64,000 nucleotides of DNA from Flavobacterium caseinilyticum (lineage in GTDB: Bacteria; Bacteroidota; Bacteroidia; Flavobacteriales; Flavobacteriaceae): assembly GCF_004349085.1 (NCBI RefSeq), contig NZ_SMFM01000001.1:310001-374000 (forward strand), read 5' to 3'. Position 1 is the first letter of the stretch. Every line of letters starts with the position of its first letter. Below the pieces are notes generated by a model, which saw nothing but the letters and a program-made list of their open reading frames with translations, ran no database searches and was not told where the DNA came from. Below are positions 26,344-35,922 of the stretch, in pieces. The translations under genes were made by a program, and so were the position numbers.

Positions 26344-26455
26344 GCAAAACAGAAAGGGGTGGTTTCCTTTCTGGATTTATATAAATTTCATAGTTTATAG
26401 TTTTTGGTTAGTTAATAGCATAAAAACTCAGTCATTATTTGACTGAGTTTTTTTG
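26344..26455 (+). ncRNA. Candidate intergenic small RNA
   Basis: Between hppD and the DUF3108 gene, a promoter at 26331-26338 is followed by about 110 bases and a strong terminator hairpin. Inside is a second hairpin, CAGAAAGG-GGTGGTTT-CCTTTCTG. No start codon with a plausible reading frame is found in it. A short untranslated RNA is the simplest reading; it could alternatively be a terminated leader of the gene behind, but that gene has its own promoter box (26462-26469). I assign no Rfam family. Confidence 0.4.
26423..26455 (+). terminator. Terminator of the candidate small RNA
   Basis: AAAACTCAGTCA (26423-26434) pairs with TGACTGAGTTTT (26440-26451), followed by T residues. It lies 68 bases ahead of the next coding sequence. 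Confidence 0.8.
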
Positions 26456-26461
26456 TTTTAA

Positions 26462-26469
26462 TATATTTG
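26462..26469 (+). promoter_or_regulatory. -7 promoter box of the DUF3108 gene
   Basis: TATATTTG matches the consensus; a TTG at 26439-26441 lies 20 bases upstream. The leader to the ATG at 26513 is about 37 bases. Confidence 0.6.
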
Positions 26470-26512
26470 GAACAAATTTTGTACTTACGGTCAATAAAAT
26501 GACAAATAAGCA

Positions 26513-27280
26513 ATGAAAAAAATACTTTTACTACTATTATTCATCACAACAGTAAGTTTTGATTCCCCTAACGAGGATTCTTACGGTGTGGGAGAATGGT
26601 TCAAATTCAGGATTCATTACGGCATTGTCAATGCGGGTTATGCTACACTCGAAGTCAAAGATGCCGTTCTAAATAATAAAAAAAGCTTTCATGTGGTGGG
26701 AAAAGGATATACGGTAGGAATGTCCCGTTTTTTCTTTAAAGTAGATGATTTATACGAAAGCTACATTGATAAGGATACCGGAAATCCATACCAGTTCGTG
26801 CGTAAAATTAACGAAGGCGGTTACACCAAAAATCAAGAAGGTTTCTTTAATCAAGCAACAAACCGAGTTGTTGTAAAGGATTATAAACACAAGACGGAAA
26901 AAACATTATACATTCCAAAAAACACGCAAGATATTTTATCCGCATTTTACTATTTAAGGAATCATCCTAATATTGATAAGTTAAAAATTGGCGAATCTGT
27001 GGCAATTGATATGTTTTTTGATGATGAAACTACTAAATTCAAGCTAAAATTCATTGGGCGAGAAAATATTACTACTAAATTTGGCGTTGTTTCAGCAATG
27101 ATTTTTAGACCTTTGGTGCAATCGGGACGAGTTTTTAAAGAACAAGAAAGCCTAACGGTATGGATTTCGGATGATGGCAATAAATTGCCTCTGCGGATAA
27201 AAGCCAGTTTGGCAGTTGGATCAATCAAGGCCGATTTAGATGCCTACAGGGGTTTAAAAAATCCTTTTAAAACAAAATAA
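26513..27280 (+). CDS. DUF3108-domain exported protein
   Basis: The 255-residue protein has a signal peptide (MKKILLLLLFITTVSF) and one DUF3108 domain, with the pattern GVGEWFKFRIHYGIVNAGYATLEVKD near the start and LTVWISDDGNKLPLRI toward the end. The domain is a periplasmic lipocalin-like or beta-rich fold of unknown role. It stands 2 bases ahead of the tryptophan dioxygenase-family gene, so the two are almost certainly one transcript, although a functional link is not evident. Confidence 0.85.
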   Translation: MKKILLLLLFITTVSFDSPNEDSYGVGEWFKFRIHYGIVNAGYATLEVKDAVLNNKKSFHVVGKGYTVGMSRFFFKVDDLYESYIDKDTGNPYQFVRKINEGGYTKNQEGFFNQATNRVVVKDYKHKTEKTLYIPKNTQDILSAFYYLRNHPNIDKLKIGESVAIDMFFDDETTKFKLKFIGRENITTKFGVVSAMIFRPLVQSGRVFKEQESLTVWISDDGNKLPLRIKASLAVGSIKADLDAYRGLKNPFKTK

Positions 27281-27282
27281 TA

Positions 27283-28218
27283 ATGAGTAATAACGACAGG
27301 TCAGAAACTATTTTAAAAGAAATTGAGCTTAAATACCAAGCCATAAATCAAAAAACAGAGACCCAGTTAGAAGGCTTGTTATGGTCAAAGCCAATCACCT
27401 ATTGGGATTATATACAGACAGACGCGTTACTAAATCTGCAAATACAAAGAACTACGCTTCCGGATGAAATGGTTTTTATCATGTACCATCAGGTAAACGA
27501 ACTGCTTTTTAAAATGATATTATGGGAAATGAAGCAAATTTCCTATCGTGAAGATATAAATACGGTATTTTTCACGGAAAGGTTAATGAGAATCAGTCGC
27601 TATTTTGATATGTTGACCACGTCTTTCAGTATTATGGGAGATGGAATGGAAGTGGAGCAGTACATGAAGTTTAGAAATACATTGACTCCTGCAAGCGGTT
27701 TCCAAAGCGCGCAATATCGCTTAATTGAATTCTCTTCGACGGATCTGATCAATCTAATTGATCACCGTTACAGGGATACGATTGATAGAAATACTTCTTA
27801 TGATTTTGCCTTGGAACATCTATATTGGCAAGCAGCCGGAAAAGATTATCACACTGGCGAAAAATCATTTTTACTGGATGAGTTTGAAAAAAAATATAAG
27901 AAATTGTTCCTCAATCATATGGAAGAGTACAATACGATTAATATTTGGCAAAAATTTAAACAATTGCCGGATTCAGATCAAAAAAATCCAGAACTCATTC
28001 AAGCGATGCGTCATTATGATTATACTGTGAATATTACATGGGTAATGCAACATTTGAATACCGCAAAAAAATATATAGACCAAAGCGGAAAAGGCGACGG
28101 CGAAGCTACAGGCGGAAGTGACTGGAAAAAATACATGCACCCAAAATACCAAAGAAGAATTTTCTTCCCGGAATTATGGAGTAGTCATGAGTTAGAAAAT
28201 TGGGGCGTAGAAATGTAG
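27283..28218 (+). CDS. Tryptophan 2,3-dioxygenase family protein
   Basis: The 311-residue protein has the haem-dependent TDO layout: MYHQVNELLFKMILWEM with the axial-region His, FRNTLTPASGFQSAQYRLIE, and the loop GEATGGSDWKKYM that corresponds to the substrate-binding GTGGS. TDO converts tryptophan to N-formylkynurenine. The family call is firm; strict substrate cannot be proved by eye. It is in a cluster with hmgA and hppD, supporting an aromatic amino acid catabolism locus. Confidence 0.9.
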   Translation: MSNNDRSETILKEIELKYQAINQKTETQLEGLLWSKPITYWDYIQTDALLNLQIQRTTLPDEMVFIMYHQVNELLFKMILWEMKQISYREDINTVFFTERLMRISRYFDMLTTSFSIMGDGMEVEQYMKFRNTLTPASGFQSAQYRLIEFSSTDLINLIDHRYRDTIDRNTSYDFALEHLYWQAAGKDYHTGEKSFLLDEFEKKYKKLFLNHMEEYNTINIWQKFKQLPDSDQKNPELIQAMRHYDYTVNITWVMQHLNTAKKYIDQSGKGDGEATGGSDWKKYMHPKYQRRIFFPELWSSHELENWGVEM

Positions 28219-28240
28219 ATTGAAAAAAAAAAAATAAGGT

Positions 28241-29461
28241 TTGAAACAAATATTTTTAGTTTTAATAGTAATTTTTTCTTTGGTTTCCTGTACCAAAAAG
28301 GAGAAAATAGTTGAGGAAAAAGTAGTGAAACTTGTTCCTAAAAAAAGTGAATTTGGGTTTATTTATGCTGATTTTAATGTTGTACATGACACGATAAAAA
28401 AAGGAGACACTTTTGGAACCATCATTGATCATCAAAGTATTGGAAAGCGAAAAGTATTTGACATAATTGCTAAGGTAAAAGATTCTTTTGACGTCAGAAC
28501 TATTAGACTCAACAAACCGTACACGCTGCTTCGTTCTAAAAACAAAAAGCACGATTTAGAGGTTTTCATTTACCAGCCGGATGCATTGAATTATTATGTA
28601 ATTGATATGCGTGATACAGCTGTGGTTGTTTATAAAAAAACCAAACCGCTTACAATCAAAAGACGAACTATTGGCGGAGTTTTAAAAGGATCGTTATCCG
28701 AAACCTTAGGAAACGCTAAGATAGAAGGAGCACTGGCAAGCAAAATATCAAAAATCTATGCCTATTCTATAGATTTTATGAAACTCAAAAAAGGGGACCG
28801 TTTTGCCATTTCATTTACAGAACGCTATATAAATGACACGGTTTATGACGGTGTGGAAGATCTGGAAGCTGCTTTTTTTGAATACAAAGGGAAAATTATT
28901 TATGCATTTCCTTTTGCACAAAATCCATCGTCAGATAAAATCGAATATTATGATGAACAAGGAAAAACTCTTAAAAATTTCTTTCTTAAATCACCGATAA
29001 AATTTAGCAGAATTTCATCCCGGTTTTCCTCCAGCCGATTTCATCCCGTCCAACACAGATGGAAAGCGCACAAAGGCACTGATTATGCAGCGCCACGTGG
29101 AACACCTATCACCGCCACGGCAGGAGGAGTTGTAGAGCAAAGTGGTTTTACCGCAGGAAATGGAAATTTTGTAAAAGTGAAACACAATGGAACTTATTCC
29201 ACACAGTACCTGCACATGTCAAAAATATTGGTAAGACGCGGACAACGTGTCAATCAGGGACAAGTTATTGGTCGTGTTGGAAGCACCGGCTTAGCAACGG
29301 GACCACATGTTTGCTATAGATTTTGGAAAAACGGTAGACAAGTAGATGCTTTGCGACTAAAGTTGCCTTACGGAGAATCAATGAGTGGCAATAATAAAAG
29401 TCGCTTTTTGAAAATTATTACGCCATTAAAATTTGAATTAGACAGTATCGCTAATTTATAA
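28241..29461 (+). CDS. M23-family peptidoglycan endopeptidase, lipoprotein
   Basis: The start is the TTG at 28241; it gives MKQIFLVLIVIFSLVSC, a signal peptide with the lipobox LVSC (Cys17). The 406-residue protein ends with an M23 domain: HKGTDYAAPRGTPI (zinc His and Asp), TQYLHMSKI (H-x-H equivalent) and GPHVCYRFW. Such enzymes cut peptide cross-links in murein. All zinc ligands are visible, so it is probably active rather than a degenerate activator. It is 22 bases behind the TDO-family gene. Confidence 0.92.
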   Translation: MKQIFLVLIVIFSLVSCTKKEKIVEEKVVKLVPKKSEFGFIYADFNVVHDTIKKGDTFGTIIDHQSIGKRKVFDIIAKVKDSFDVRTIRLNKPYTLLRSKNKKHDLEVFIYQPDALNYYVIDMRDTAVVVYKKTKPLTIKRRTIGGVLKGSLSETLGNAKIEGALASKISKIYAYSIDFMKLKKGDRFAISFTERYINDTVYDGVEDLEAAFFEYKGKIIYAFPFAQNPSSDKIEYYDEQGKTLKNFFLKSPIKFSRISSRFSSSRFHPVQHRWKAHKGTDYAAPRGTPITATAGGVVEQSGFTAGNGNFVKVKHNGTYSTQYLHMSKILVRRGQRVNQGQVIGRVGSTGLATGPHVCYRFWKNGRQVDALRLKLPYGESMSGNNKSRFLKIITPLKFELDSIANL

Positions 29462-29604
29462 ACCAACAATTGTAGGTTGAGCTGCCGTTTATTATTGAAA
29501 GAATGGAACATCTATATGTCCTTTTCAGGGCTTCACATTTTCTTGGTGTTATCGATAAATTATGATATGCATCAAAACTCATTTTCCATTAAAACTAATT
29601 TGAG

Positions 29605-29612
29605 TATTTTTG
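29605..29612 (+). promoter_or_regulatory. -7 promoter box of pgi
   Basis: TATTTTTG matches TAnnTTTG, 31 bases ahead of the pgi ATG. No clear -33 TTG is present. Confidence 0.5.
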
Positions 29613-29643
29613 CCCAAATTTTAACGATACAACAAATTCTTAT

Positions 29644-31287
29644 ATGGCTTTAAATACTATAAACCCAACACAAACAAACGCTTGGAAGAAACTCGAAACA
29701 CATTACAACGAAATGCAAAAAGCGTCTATGCCAGAGCTATTTCAAATGGATAGTGAAAGAACTGTCAAATTCAATTTTAAATGGAATGATTTCTTAATTG
29801 ATTATTCTAAAAATATTATTAATAAGGAAACGATTGAATTACTGATAGAATTGGCGGATGAAGTTGGGTTGAAAAGTGCTATTACTGATTATTTTGACGG
29901 TGTAATTATCAATCAAACCGAAAACAGGGCCGTATTGCATACGGCGCTGCGTGCCAAGGAATCAGCAACAGTTACTGTTGGCGGAATAAATGTTGTGCCT
30001 GAAATTTATGATGTAAAGCAGAAAATTAAAATATTCACAAACGAAGTTGTTACTGGCGAAAGAAAAGGTTTTACAGGAAAAAAATTTACAGATATTGTTA
30101 ATATAGGTATCGGAGGCTCTGATTTAGGTCCGGCTATGGTTGTGGAGGCTTTGCAATTTTACAAAAATCATTTGAAAGTTCATTTTGTTTCCAATGTGGA
30201 TGGAGATCATGTGAATGAAATCATCAATAAATTAAATCCTGAAACTACCCTTTTTGTAATTGTTTCCAAAACATTTACTACTCAGGAAACGCTGACTAAT
30301 TCCGAGACCATCAGAAAATGGTTTTTAGAATCAGCAACTCAAGAAGATGTTGCCAAACATTTTGTTGCAGTTTCTACCAATATTCAAAAAGTTACAGAGT
30401 TTGGGATAAATCCAGATAATGTTTTTCCAATGTGGGATTGGGTTGGTGGAAGATTTTCTTTGTGGAGCGCTGTTGGACTTACGATAAGTTTGGCCGTTGG
30501 ATACGATAATTTTGATGAGTTGCTGAAAGGGGCAAATGAAATGGATGACCATTTTAAAACAGCTGACTTCGATAAAAATATGCCTGTAGTTTTGGCATTG
30601 TTAAGTATCTGGTACAATAATTTTTTTGGTGCCGAGAGCGAAGCTTTGATACCCTATACACAATATCTACAAAAACTAGCACCTTACCTGCAGCAAGGAA
30701 TTATGGAAAGCAACGGTAAAAGCGTGGGCCGTGACGGGAAACCAGTGAACTACCAAACAGGAACTATTATATGGGGTGAGCCAGGAAGTAATGCGCAACA
30801 TGCTTTTTTTCAATTGATGCATCAAGGGACGAAATTGATTCCGGCTGATTTTATTGGGTTTGTCAATCCTTTATTTGGGGATAATGATCATCATGATAAA
30901 TTAATGTCCAATTTTTTTGCACAAACCGAAGCGTTAATGCACGGAAAATCCAAACAACAGGTTCAGGCGGAATTTGATAAGCAAGGACTTGCGGGCGAGA
31001 AAGCAGCATTCCTTTTACCTTTTAAAGTCTTTACGGGAAATAAACCTACTAATACTATTTTAATCCAAAAACTGATACCAAAAACCTTGGGTTCATTGAT
31101 TGCGCTGTATGAGCATAAGATTTTCGTACAAGGAGTGATCTGGAATATTTTCAGTTTCGATCAATGGGGTGTAGAGTTAGGAAAACAATTGGCAAATTCT
31201 ATTTTAGAGGAAATTGATACTAAAACAGTCAAAAATCATGACAGCTCTACAACCTTTTTATTGAATCATTATCTAATGAATAAGTAG
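29644..31287 (+). CDS. pgi: Glucose-6-phosphate isomerase
   Basis: Pgi interconverts glucose 6-phosphate and fructose 6-phosphate. The 547-residue length is that of the long bacterial/eukaryotic form. Motifs: [14 protein letters not shown] (near 155), [12 protein letters not shown] (near 205), [19 protein letters not shown] containing the catalytic Glu/His region. It is a single-gene unit between a promoter box and a terminator. Confidence 0.97.
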   Translation: MALNTINPTQTNAWKKLETHYNEMQKASMPELFQMDSERTVKFNFKWNDFLIDYSKNIINKETIELLIELADEVGLKSAITDYFDGVIINQTENRAVLHTALRAKESATVTVGGINVVPEIYDVKQKIKIFTNEVVTGERKGFTGKKFTDIVNIGIGGSDLGPAMVVEALQFYKNHLKVHFVSNVDGDHVNEIINKLNPETTLFVIVSKTFTTQETLTNSETIRKWFLESATQEDVAKHFVAVSTNIQKVTEFGINPDNVFPMWDWVGGRFSLWSAVGLTISLAVGYDNFDELLKGANEMDDHFKTADFDKNMPVVLALLSIWYNNFFGAESEALIPYTQYLQKLAPYLQQGIMESNGKSVGRDGKPVNYQTGTIIWGEPGSNAQHAFFQLMHQGTKLIPADFIGFVNPLFGDNDHHDKLMSNFFAQTEALMHGKSKQQVQAEFDKQGLAGEKAAFLLPFKVFTGNKPTNTILIQKLIPKTLGSLIALYEHKIFVQGVIWNIFSFDQWGVELGKQLANSILEEIDTKTVKNHDSSTTFLLNHYLMNK

Positions 31288-31374
31288 TGTCAATTATGAA
31301 ACTAATTTTTATTATTTTATAAGTTTCATGTAATTGGTATTTTTGGCGCCATTTTTTAGAACTATGTATAATTG

Positions 31375-31410
31375 AAAAGGCCTGATTTTATTTAAATCAG
31401 GCCTTTTTTT
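31375..31410 (+). terminator. pgi terminator in a 376-bp intergenic region
   Basis: AAAAGGCCTGATTT (31375-31388) pairs with AAATCAGGCCTTTT (31394-31407), followed by T residues. The rest of the region up to the receptor start (31664) is AT-rich and shows only the receptor promoter; I see no gene in it. Confidence 0.88.
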
Positions 31411-31631
31411 CGTGTAATTTGCTCATTTATAGAACTAATTTTAAATTAATATTAATTTCTTTAGATTGATAATTAAGTAAAAAATACGAATAAATCAGCA
31501 AAAAGTGTTTTTTGTTGTGAAAAACGCTGAATTTTAATAAATAAAAGAAAGGAATTATTTTAGGGAAAATTTCCGTAATAAAATATTTGCTATTCTTAAT
31601 GTTGTGTTAACTTTCTAAAACAAAAATGTTA

Positions 31632-31639
31632 TATTTTTG
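31632..31639 (+). promoter_or_regulatory. -7 promoter box of the TonB-dependent receptor
   Basis: TATTTTTG matches TAnnTTTG, 24 bases before the ATG at 31664. An in-frame ATG at 31637 overlaps this box and so cannot be the start for this transcript. Confidence 0.6.
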
Positions 31640-31663
31640 CCAAATATTAATAAACTAAACAAT

Positions 31664-34600
31664 ATGAAAAAATTATTAAAGTTGATTTTTGTACTAGCGG
31701 TATTATTCTACGCTAACTCTGACATTTATGCGCAGGGTAACACTACTTCTTCTATCAGCGGAACTGTTTATGATAAGGATTCTCAAACCTTACCAGGGGC
31801 GTCTATTCTTGCTGTACACACTCCATCAGGTACTCGTTATTCTGCATCTACAGATGGTACTGGTAGTTTTAGTGTTTCAAATATGAGAGTTGGTGGGCCA
31901 TACAAAGTCACCATAACTTATGTTGGTTTTTCAAATTATGAAGAAAATGGTATTTATCTTCAATTAGGGGAAAACAAAACTTTCAAGGTTACTTTGGCTG
32001 AGGAGTCAAATTTATTACAAGAAGTTGTAGTGACAACTTCAAGAGACAACACTTTCAATTCTCAAAGAACTGGAGCTCAAACGGTAATTAATTCTGAAAA
32101 AATACAAGCATTGCCATCTTTGTCCAGAAACATTTCTGACTTTGCCAGATTAACACCTCAAGCACAAATTAGAGGAGATGATCAATTATCTATTGGTGGA
32201 CAAAACAACAGATTCAATGCAATCTATATTGATGGTGCTGTGAGTAATGACGTTTTTGGATTAGCTGCAAACGGAACAAATGGAGGTCAAACAGGAGTAA
32301 GTCCTATCTCTATTGACGCTATTGAGCAATTTCAAGTGAGTGTTGCGCCTTATGATGTAAAACTATCCGGTTTTGCTGGTGGTGCAATTAGTGCAATTAC
32401 ACGTTCAGGAACAAATAATTTTGAAGGATCTGCTTATTTTTTATATAGAGACGAAAATTTGGCTGCCAAAACACCTCCTTCTTTAGCAGGTGCAAACGGG
32501 AGACAAAAGTTAGCTGATTTCACGGCACAAACTTATGGAGTTCGTGCAGGTGGATCAATAATAAAAGACAAGTTGTTCTATTTCATTAACTATGAAAAAC
32601 AAGATAATGAAACACCACAACCGTTTGATTTTGCTAATTACACAGGAACTTCTACAGCAGCTCAAATAGATGCTTTAAGAGCTAAATTAGCCACTTATGG
32701 ATATGATCCAGGTTCTTTTAATAATAACGTAAGAACTTTGGTGAGTGATAAATTAATTGGTAAAATTGACTGGAATATCAACGATAATCATAAATTATCT
32801 TTGAAACACAGTTACGTGGAAGCAGCGAACTTTTCACCGAGTCGTTCTTCTGCAACTGCAATCAGTTTCATCAATGGTAGTCAATTGTTTAATTCTACAA
32901 CTAATTCAACTGCATTGGAGTTGAATTCAAGATTTGGAAATAAATTTTCAAATAATTTAGTTGTTGCTTACACAAGTGTAGTTGATGACAGAGATGCATC
33001 AGGAGATCCTTTTCCATCAGTGCAGATTTTTGATGGTGCAAATCAAAGTATTTTCTTTGGAGCAGAAGCATTTTCAACAGCAAATCTTTTGGATCAAAAA
33101 GTATTGACAATTTCTGATAATTTTGAAATCAACTTAGGTAGAAACAAAATTACTATTGGTACACATAATGAGTTTTCACAATCTTTAAATGTGTTTTTTG
33201 GAAACAATTTTGGGTCTTACAGATATGCTAACTTAGATGCTTTCTTAAATGATGGAAAACCTAACCGATACCTATTGAACTACTCGTTAGTAGGTGGAAG
33301 TGGAGATGAGTCTCAAGGAGCTGCTGAATTTGGTACAAAACAGTTTGGTTTTTATGTTCAAAATGACATGAGATTAACTGATAATTTCAAAATCACTTAT
33401 GGACTTAGAATGGACATGCCAATTTGGGAAGATGGTCTTACCAATGCTGACTTTAATGTAAGAACTATTGGCTTGTTAGAAGCTGCAGGTAAAGATTTAA
33501 AAGGAGCAAGAGTTGGTGAAGGTATCTCAAATTATGCTCATTTTGCACCACGTTTAGGATTCAATTATGATGTAAACGGTAAAAAATCTACTCAAATGAG
33601 AGGTGGTTTAGGAGTGTTTACCTCTAGATTGCCATTAGTATGGCCAGGTGGTACTTACAATAATAATGGAGTAACACAAGGTGCAATTCAAATTACATCT
33701 GCGGCTCAAATGCCTGTATTTAACCCTAATCCAAGTGTTGATAGTCAACTGGAGCCATTGCCTGCTACATTCCCAAGACCAGGTTCAGGACGTACTGGTG
33801 GTAATATTGACTTGTTTGCTAAAGATTTCAAATTGCCACAAGTATTCAAAGCAAGTTTTGCAGTGGATCAAAAATTACCTTTAGGTTTTGTTTTGACATC
33901 TGAGATTACTTATAATGACAATATCAGTGCAATCAAATATGAAAACTTAAACATTCGTAATTCAACAACTAATTTAACAGGAGCTGATACAAGACCTCGT
34001 TATAATGGAAACGCAAGAGTTGATAATTCGTATTTAGGAGTTTATTTAGCATCTAACACAGATGAAGGGAAAGCATATAATGTTGCTTTCACCTTAGCTA
34101 AAAACTACAGATCTGAGTTTATTGATGCTAACATTTCTGGAACGTACTCTTATGGTAAATCTACTGTTTTAGTAGATGCTACTTCATCACAAAACAGTTC
34201 TCAGTGGAATTTCACTGAAACAGTAAACGGAGCAAATCGCCCTTCACTTTCAAGATCTGATTTTGATCAAGGACAAAGAATTATCTCTAACGGTAATGTT
34301 ACTTTGAAATGGAACAAATTCACAAAATCTAGAATTGGATTTTTCTACGAAGGTGCTGAAGGTACTCCTATCAGTTATGTATACAATGACGCTGGTCGTT
34401 TGTTACAGGATACTTTTCAAAATTCAGCTTTAATCTATGTTCCTGCTGCTAAATCTGAAATTAATTTAGTAAGTACTCCTAATGGTTTAACTGCTGATCA
34501 GCAATGGGACGCATTGAGTGCATTCATTGACAGTAATGAATACTTAAGAAGCAGAAAAGGTGATTATGCTGAGCGTAACGGAGATCGTTTAAAAACTACT

Positions 34601-34906
34601 CATATTGTAGATTTAAAATTCGCTCAAGAATTTATTATCAATGTTGGTAATAAGAAACATACACTTGAATTTACTGCAGATATTTTTAACTTCACAAATC
34701 TTTTGAATAAAGATTGGGGAAAAAGATATTTCACTGGAAACGACCAAGTTCAATTGCTTCAACAAGTTAACTTCTTAGCTGATGGAACAACTCCAACATT
34801 TAGATTTAATCCTGCTGTAGCTAATAGTGTTAACCAAATTGATGATGTAGGTTTGAACTCATCAAGATGGCAAATGCAAACTGGTGTTCGTTACACGTTC
34901 AACTAG
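31664..34906 (+). CDS. Oar-like TonB-dependent outer-membrane receptor
   Basis: The 1080-residue protein has a signal peptide (MKKLLKLIFVLAVLFYANSD), a carboxypeptidase-regulatory-like domain (about 27-120: SGTVYDKDSQTLPGASILAV), a plug domain (QEVVVTTSRDNTFNSQRTGA ... IYIDGAVSNDVFGLA) and a long barrel ending in a terminal aromatic strand (TGVRYTFN). This is the Oar/OmpA-related receptor class. The substrate is unknown; no SusD partner is next to it. The gene is directly followed by its terminator and the remnant of a second, divergent receptor. Confidence 0.92.
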   Translation: MKKLLKLIFVLAVLFYANSDIYAQGNTTSSISGTVYDKDSQTLPGASILAVHTPSGTRYSASTDGTGSFSVSNMRVGGPYKVTITYVGFSNYEENGIYLQLGENKTFKVTLAEESNLLQEVVVTTSRDNTFNSQRTGAQTVINSEKIQALPSLSRNISDFARLTPQAQIRGDDQLSIGGQNNRFNAIYIDGAVSNDVFGLAANGTNGGQTGVSPISIDAIEQFQVSVAPYDVKLSGFAGGAISAITRSGTNNFEGSAYFLYRDENLAAKTPPSLAGANGRQKLADFTAQTYGVRAGGSIIKDKLFYFINYEKQDNETPQPFDFANYTGTSTAAQIDALRAKLATYGYDPGSFNNNVRTLVSDKLIGKIDWNINDNHKLSLKHSYVEAANFSPSRSSATAISFINGSQLFNSTTNSTALELNSRFGNKFSNNLVVAYTSVVDDRDASGDPFPSVQIFDGANQSIFFGAEAFSTANLLDQKVLTISDNFEINLGRNKITIGTHNEFSQSLNVFFGNNFGSYRYANLDAFLNDGKPNRYLLNYSLVGGSGDESQGAAEFGTKQFGFYVQNDMRLTDNFKITYGLRMDMPIWEDGLTNADFNVRTIGLLEAAGKDLKGARVGEGISNYAHFAPRLGFNYDVNGKKSTQMRGGLGVFTSRLPLVWPGGTYNNNGVTQGAIQITSAAQMPVFNPNPSVDSQLEPLPATFPRPGSGRTGGNIDLFAKDFKLPQVFKASFAVDQKLPLGFVLTSEITYNDNISAIKYENLNIRNSTTNLTGADTRPRYNGNARVDNSYLGVYLASNTDEGKAYNVAFTLAKNYRSEFIDANISGTYSYGKSTVLVDATSSQNSSQWNFTETVNGANRPSLSRSDFDQGQRIISNGNVTLKWNKFTKSRIGFFYEGAEGTPISYVYNDAGRLLQDTFQNSALIYVPAAKSEINLVSTPNGLTADQQWDALSAFIDSNEYLRSRKGDYAERNGDRLKTTHIVDLKFAQEFIINVGNKKHTLEFTADIFNFTNLLNKDWGKRYFTGNDQVQLLQQVNFLADGTTPTFRFNPAVANSVNQIDDVGLNSSRWQMQTGVRYTFN

Positions 34907-34924
34907 TTTAGCTTAAAATATTGC

Positions 34925-34959
34925 AAACCCTCATTTCAATTTGAAATGAGGGTTTTTTT
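34925..34959 (+). terminator. Receptor terminator
   Basis: AAACCCTCATTTCAA (34925-34939) pairs with TTGAAATGAGGGTTT (34941-34955) around a single base, followed by T residues. The receptor-like remnant begins at the last bases of the T-tract. Confidence 0.85.
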
Positions 34960-35309
34960 ATGCTGAAAGAATTGGTGGCGTTTTGCCTATGTTACATAGA
35001 TTAGATTTATCCGCAACTCGAGATTTTTATCTAATTACAGCTGGTAAAAAGAGCAATTTCCAATTCAGAGCTGATATCTTAAATTTTACAAATTTCATCA
35101 ATAAAGATTGGGGTGTTACACAAAGAGTTACAAATGCGAATGTTTTGAATTACAGAACAACAACTACGAATGTGCCGTTTTTCCAATTAGCAACTCAAGT
35201 AGAGGCTGACGGAAGTAGAGTTTTAATTAAAGATACTTTCCAGAAAAATACTTCCACTTTTGATGTTTGGCAAGCGCAATTTACACTTAGATATATTTTT
35301 GGTAAATAA
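34959..35309 (+). pseudogene. C-terminal remnant of a second Oar-like receptor
   Basis: An open frame of 117 codons, with no signal peptide and no promoter, encodes YAERIGGVLPMLHRLDLSAT, FQFRADILNFTNFINKDWG and the terminal strand FTLRYIFGK. It aligns with the end of the upstream receptor (YAERNGDRLKTTHIVDLKFA; TADIFNFTNLLNKDWG) but is clearly a different paralogue. Only the last tenth of such a barrel is present. Homology starts right at the terminator of the intact gene, so a deletion probably removed the rest of a tandem receptor gene. Not functional by itself. Confidence 0.85.
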
Positions 35310-35335
35310 GAGTATTTTAAGTATTTGGATATTTA

Positions 35336-35364
35336 AAACCACGTTGAAAAACGTGGTTTTTTTT
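35336..35364 (+). terminator. Terminator after the receptor remnant
   Basis: AAAACCACGTT pairs with AACGTGGTTTT, followed by T residues. It is presumably the original terminator of the lost receptor gene. Confidence 0.8.
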
Positions 35365-35379
35365 ATGCCTTTTTTTCTT

Positions 35380-35387
35380 ATATTTGT
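35380..35387 (+). promoter_or_regulatory. -7 promoter box of the four-TM protein gene
   Basis: TATATTTG matches TAnnTTTG, 18 bases ahead of the ATG at 35406. Confidence 0.5.
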
Positions 35388-35405
35388 CAAACAAAAACAT
35401 CAATT

Positions 35406-35840
35406 ATGTACGAATTTATTCAAAAATTTCATTCCGGTTGGGCTTATTTAGCGCTTTTAGTATTAGTGGTTGCAGTCGTTAATTCCTTAATAGGACTGTC
35501 CTCCAAAAAAGAATTTACATCAAAAGACAGAAAGATTGCATTGTTTGCTTTAATCGCTATTCACATTCAATTATTAGTTGGTATTATTTTATATTTTATC
35601 TCGCCAAATGGATTAAATATGATAAAAGCCGTAGGAATGGGTGGATTAACAACTGAGAGTAGGTTGTTGGCATTAGAGCATCCGCTGATAAATATTATAG
35701 CTATAGTTTTAATAACTATAGGTTGGTCTAAGCATAAAAAATTAGTTTCCGGTGAATCTAAATTTAAAACCTTTTCGATCTTTTATGGTTTAGGATTAGT
35801 ACTGATATTAAGTAGAATTCCATGGAAAATTTGGTTTTAA
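35406..35840 (+). CDS. Small four-helix membrane protein with conserved-looking histidines
   Basis: The 144-residue protein has four hydrophobic segments (about 14-30, 46-64, 90-106, 123-137). Histidines sit at or near membrane segments: FHSGWAYLAL, AIHIQLLVGI and LEHPLINIIA. The arrangement, one His per helix end, recalls small haem-b binding membrane proteins, but I cannot assign a family. It is expressed from its own promoter and followed by a terminator. No function is claimed. Confidence 0.8.
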   Translation: MYEFIQKFHSGWAYLALLVLVVAVVNSLIGLSSKKEFTSKDRKIALFALIAIHIQLLVGIILYFISPNGLNMIKAVGMGGLTTESRLLALEHPLINIIAIVLITIGWSKHKKLVSGESKFKTFSIFYGLGLVLILSRIPWKIWF

Positions 35841-35848
35841 AAAATCAA

Positions 35849-35875
35849 AAAAAGCTCTAGAAATAGAGCTTTTTC
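35849..35875 (+). terminator. Terminator after the four-TM protein gene
   Basis: AAAAGCTCTA pairs with TAGAGCTTTT over a GAAA loop, with A and T tracts on both sides. Confidence 0.8.
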
Positions 35876-35922
35876 TATCTAGGTATGGTTTTTGAGAAAT
35901 AAATTCAACTAATACAATATTT

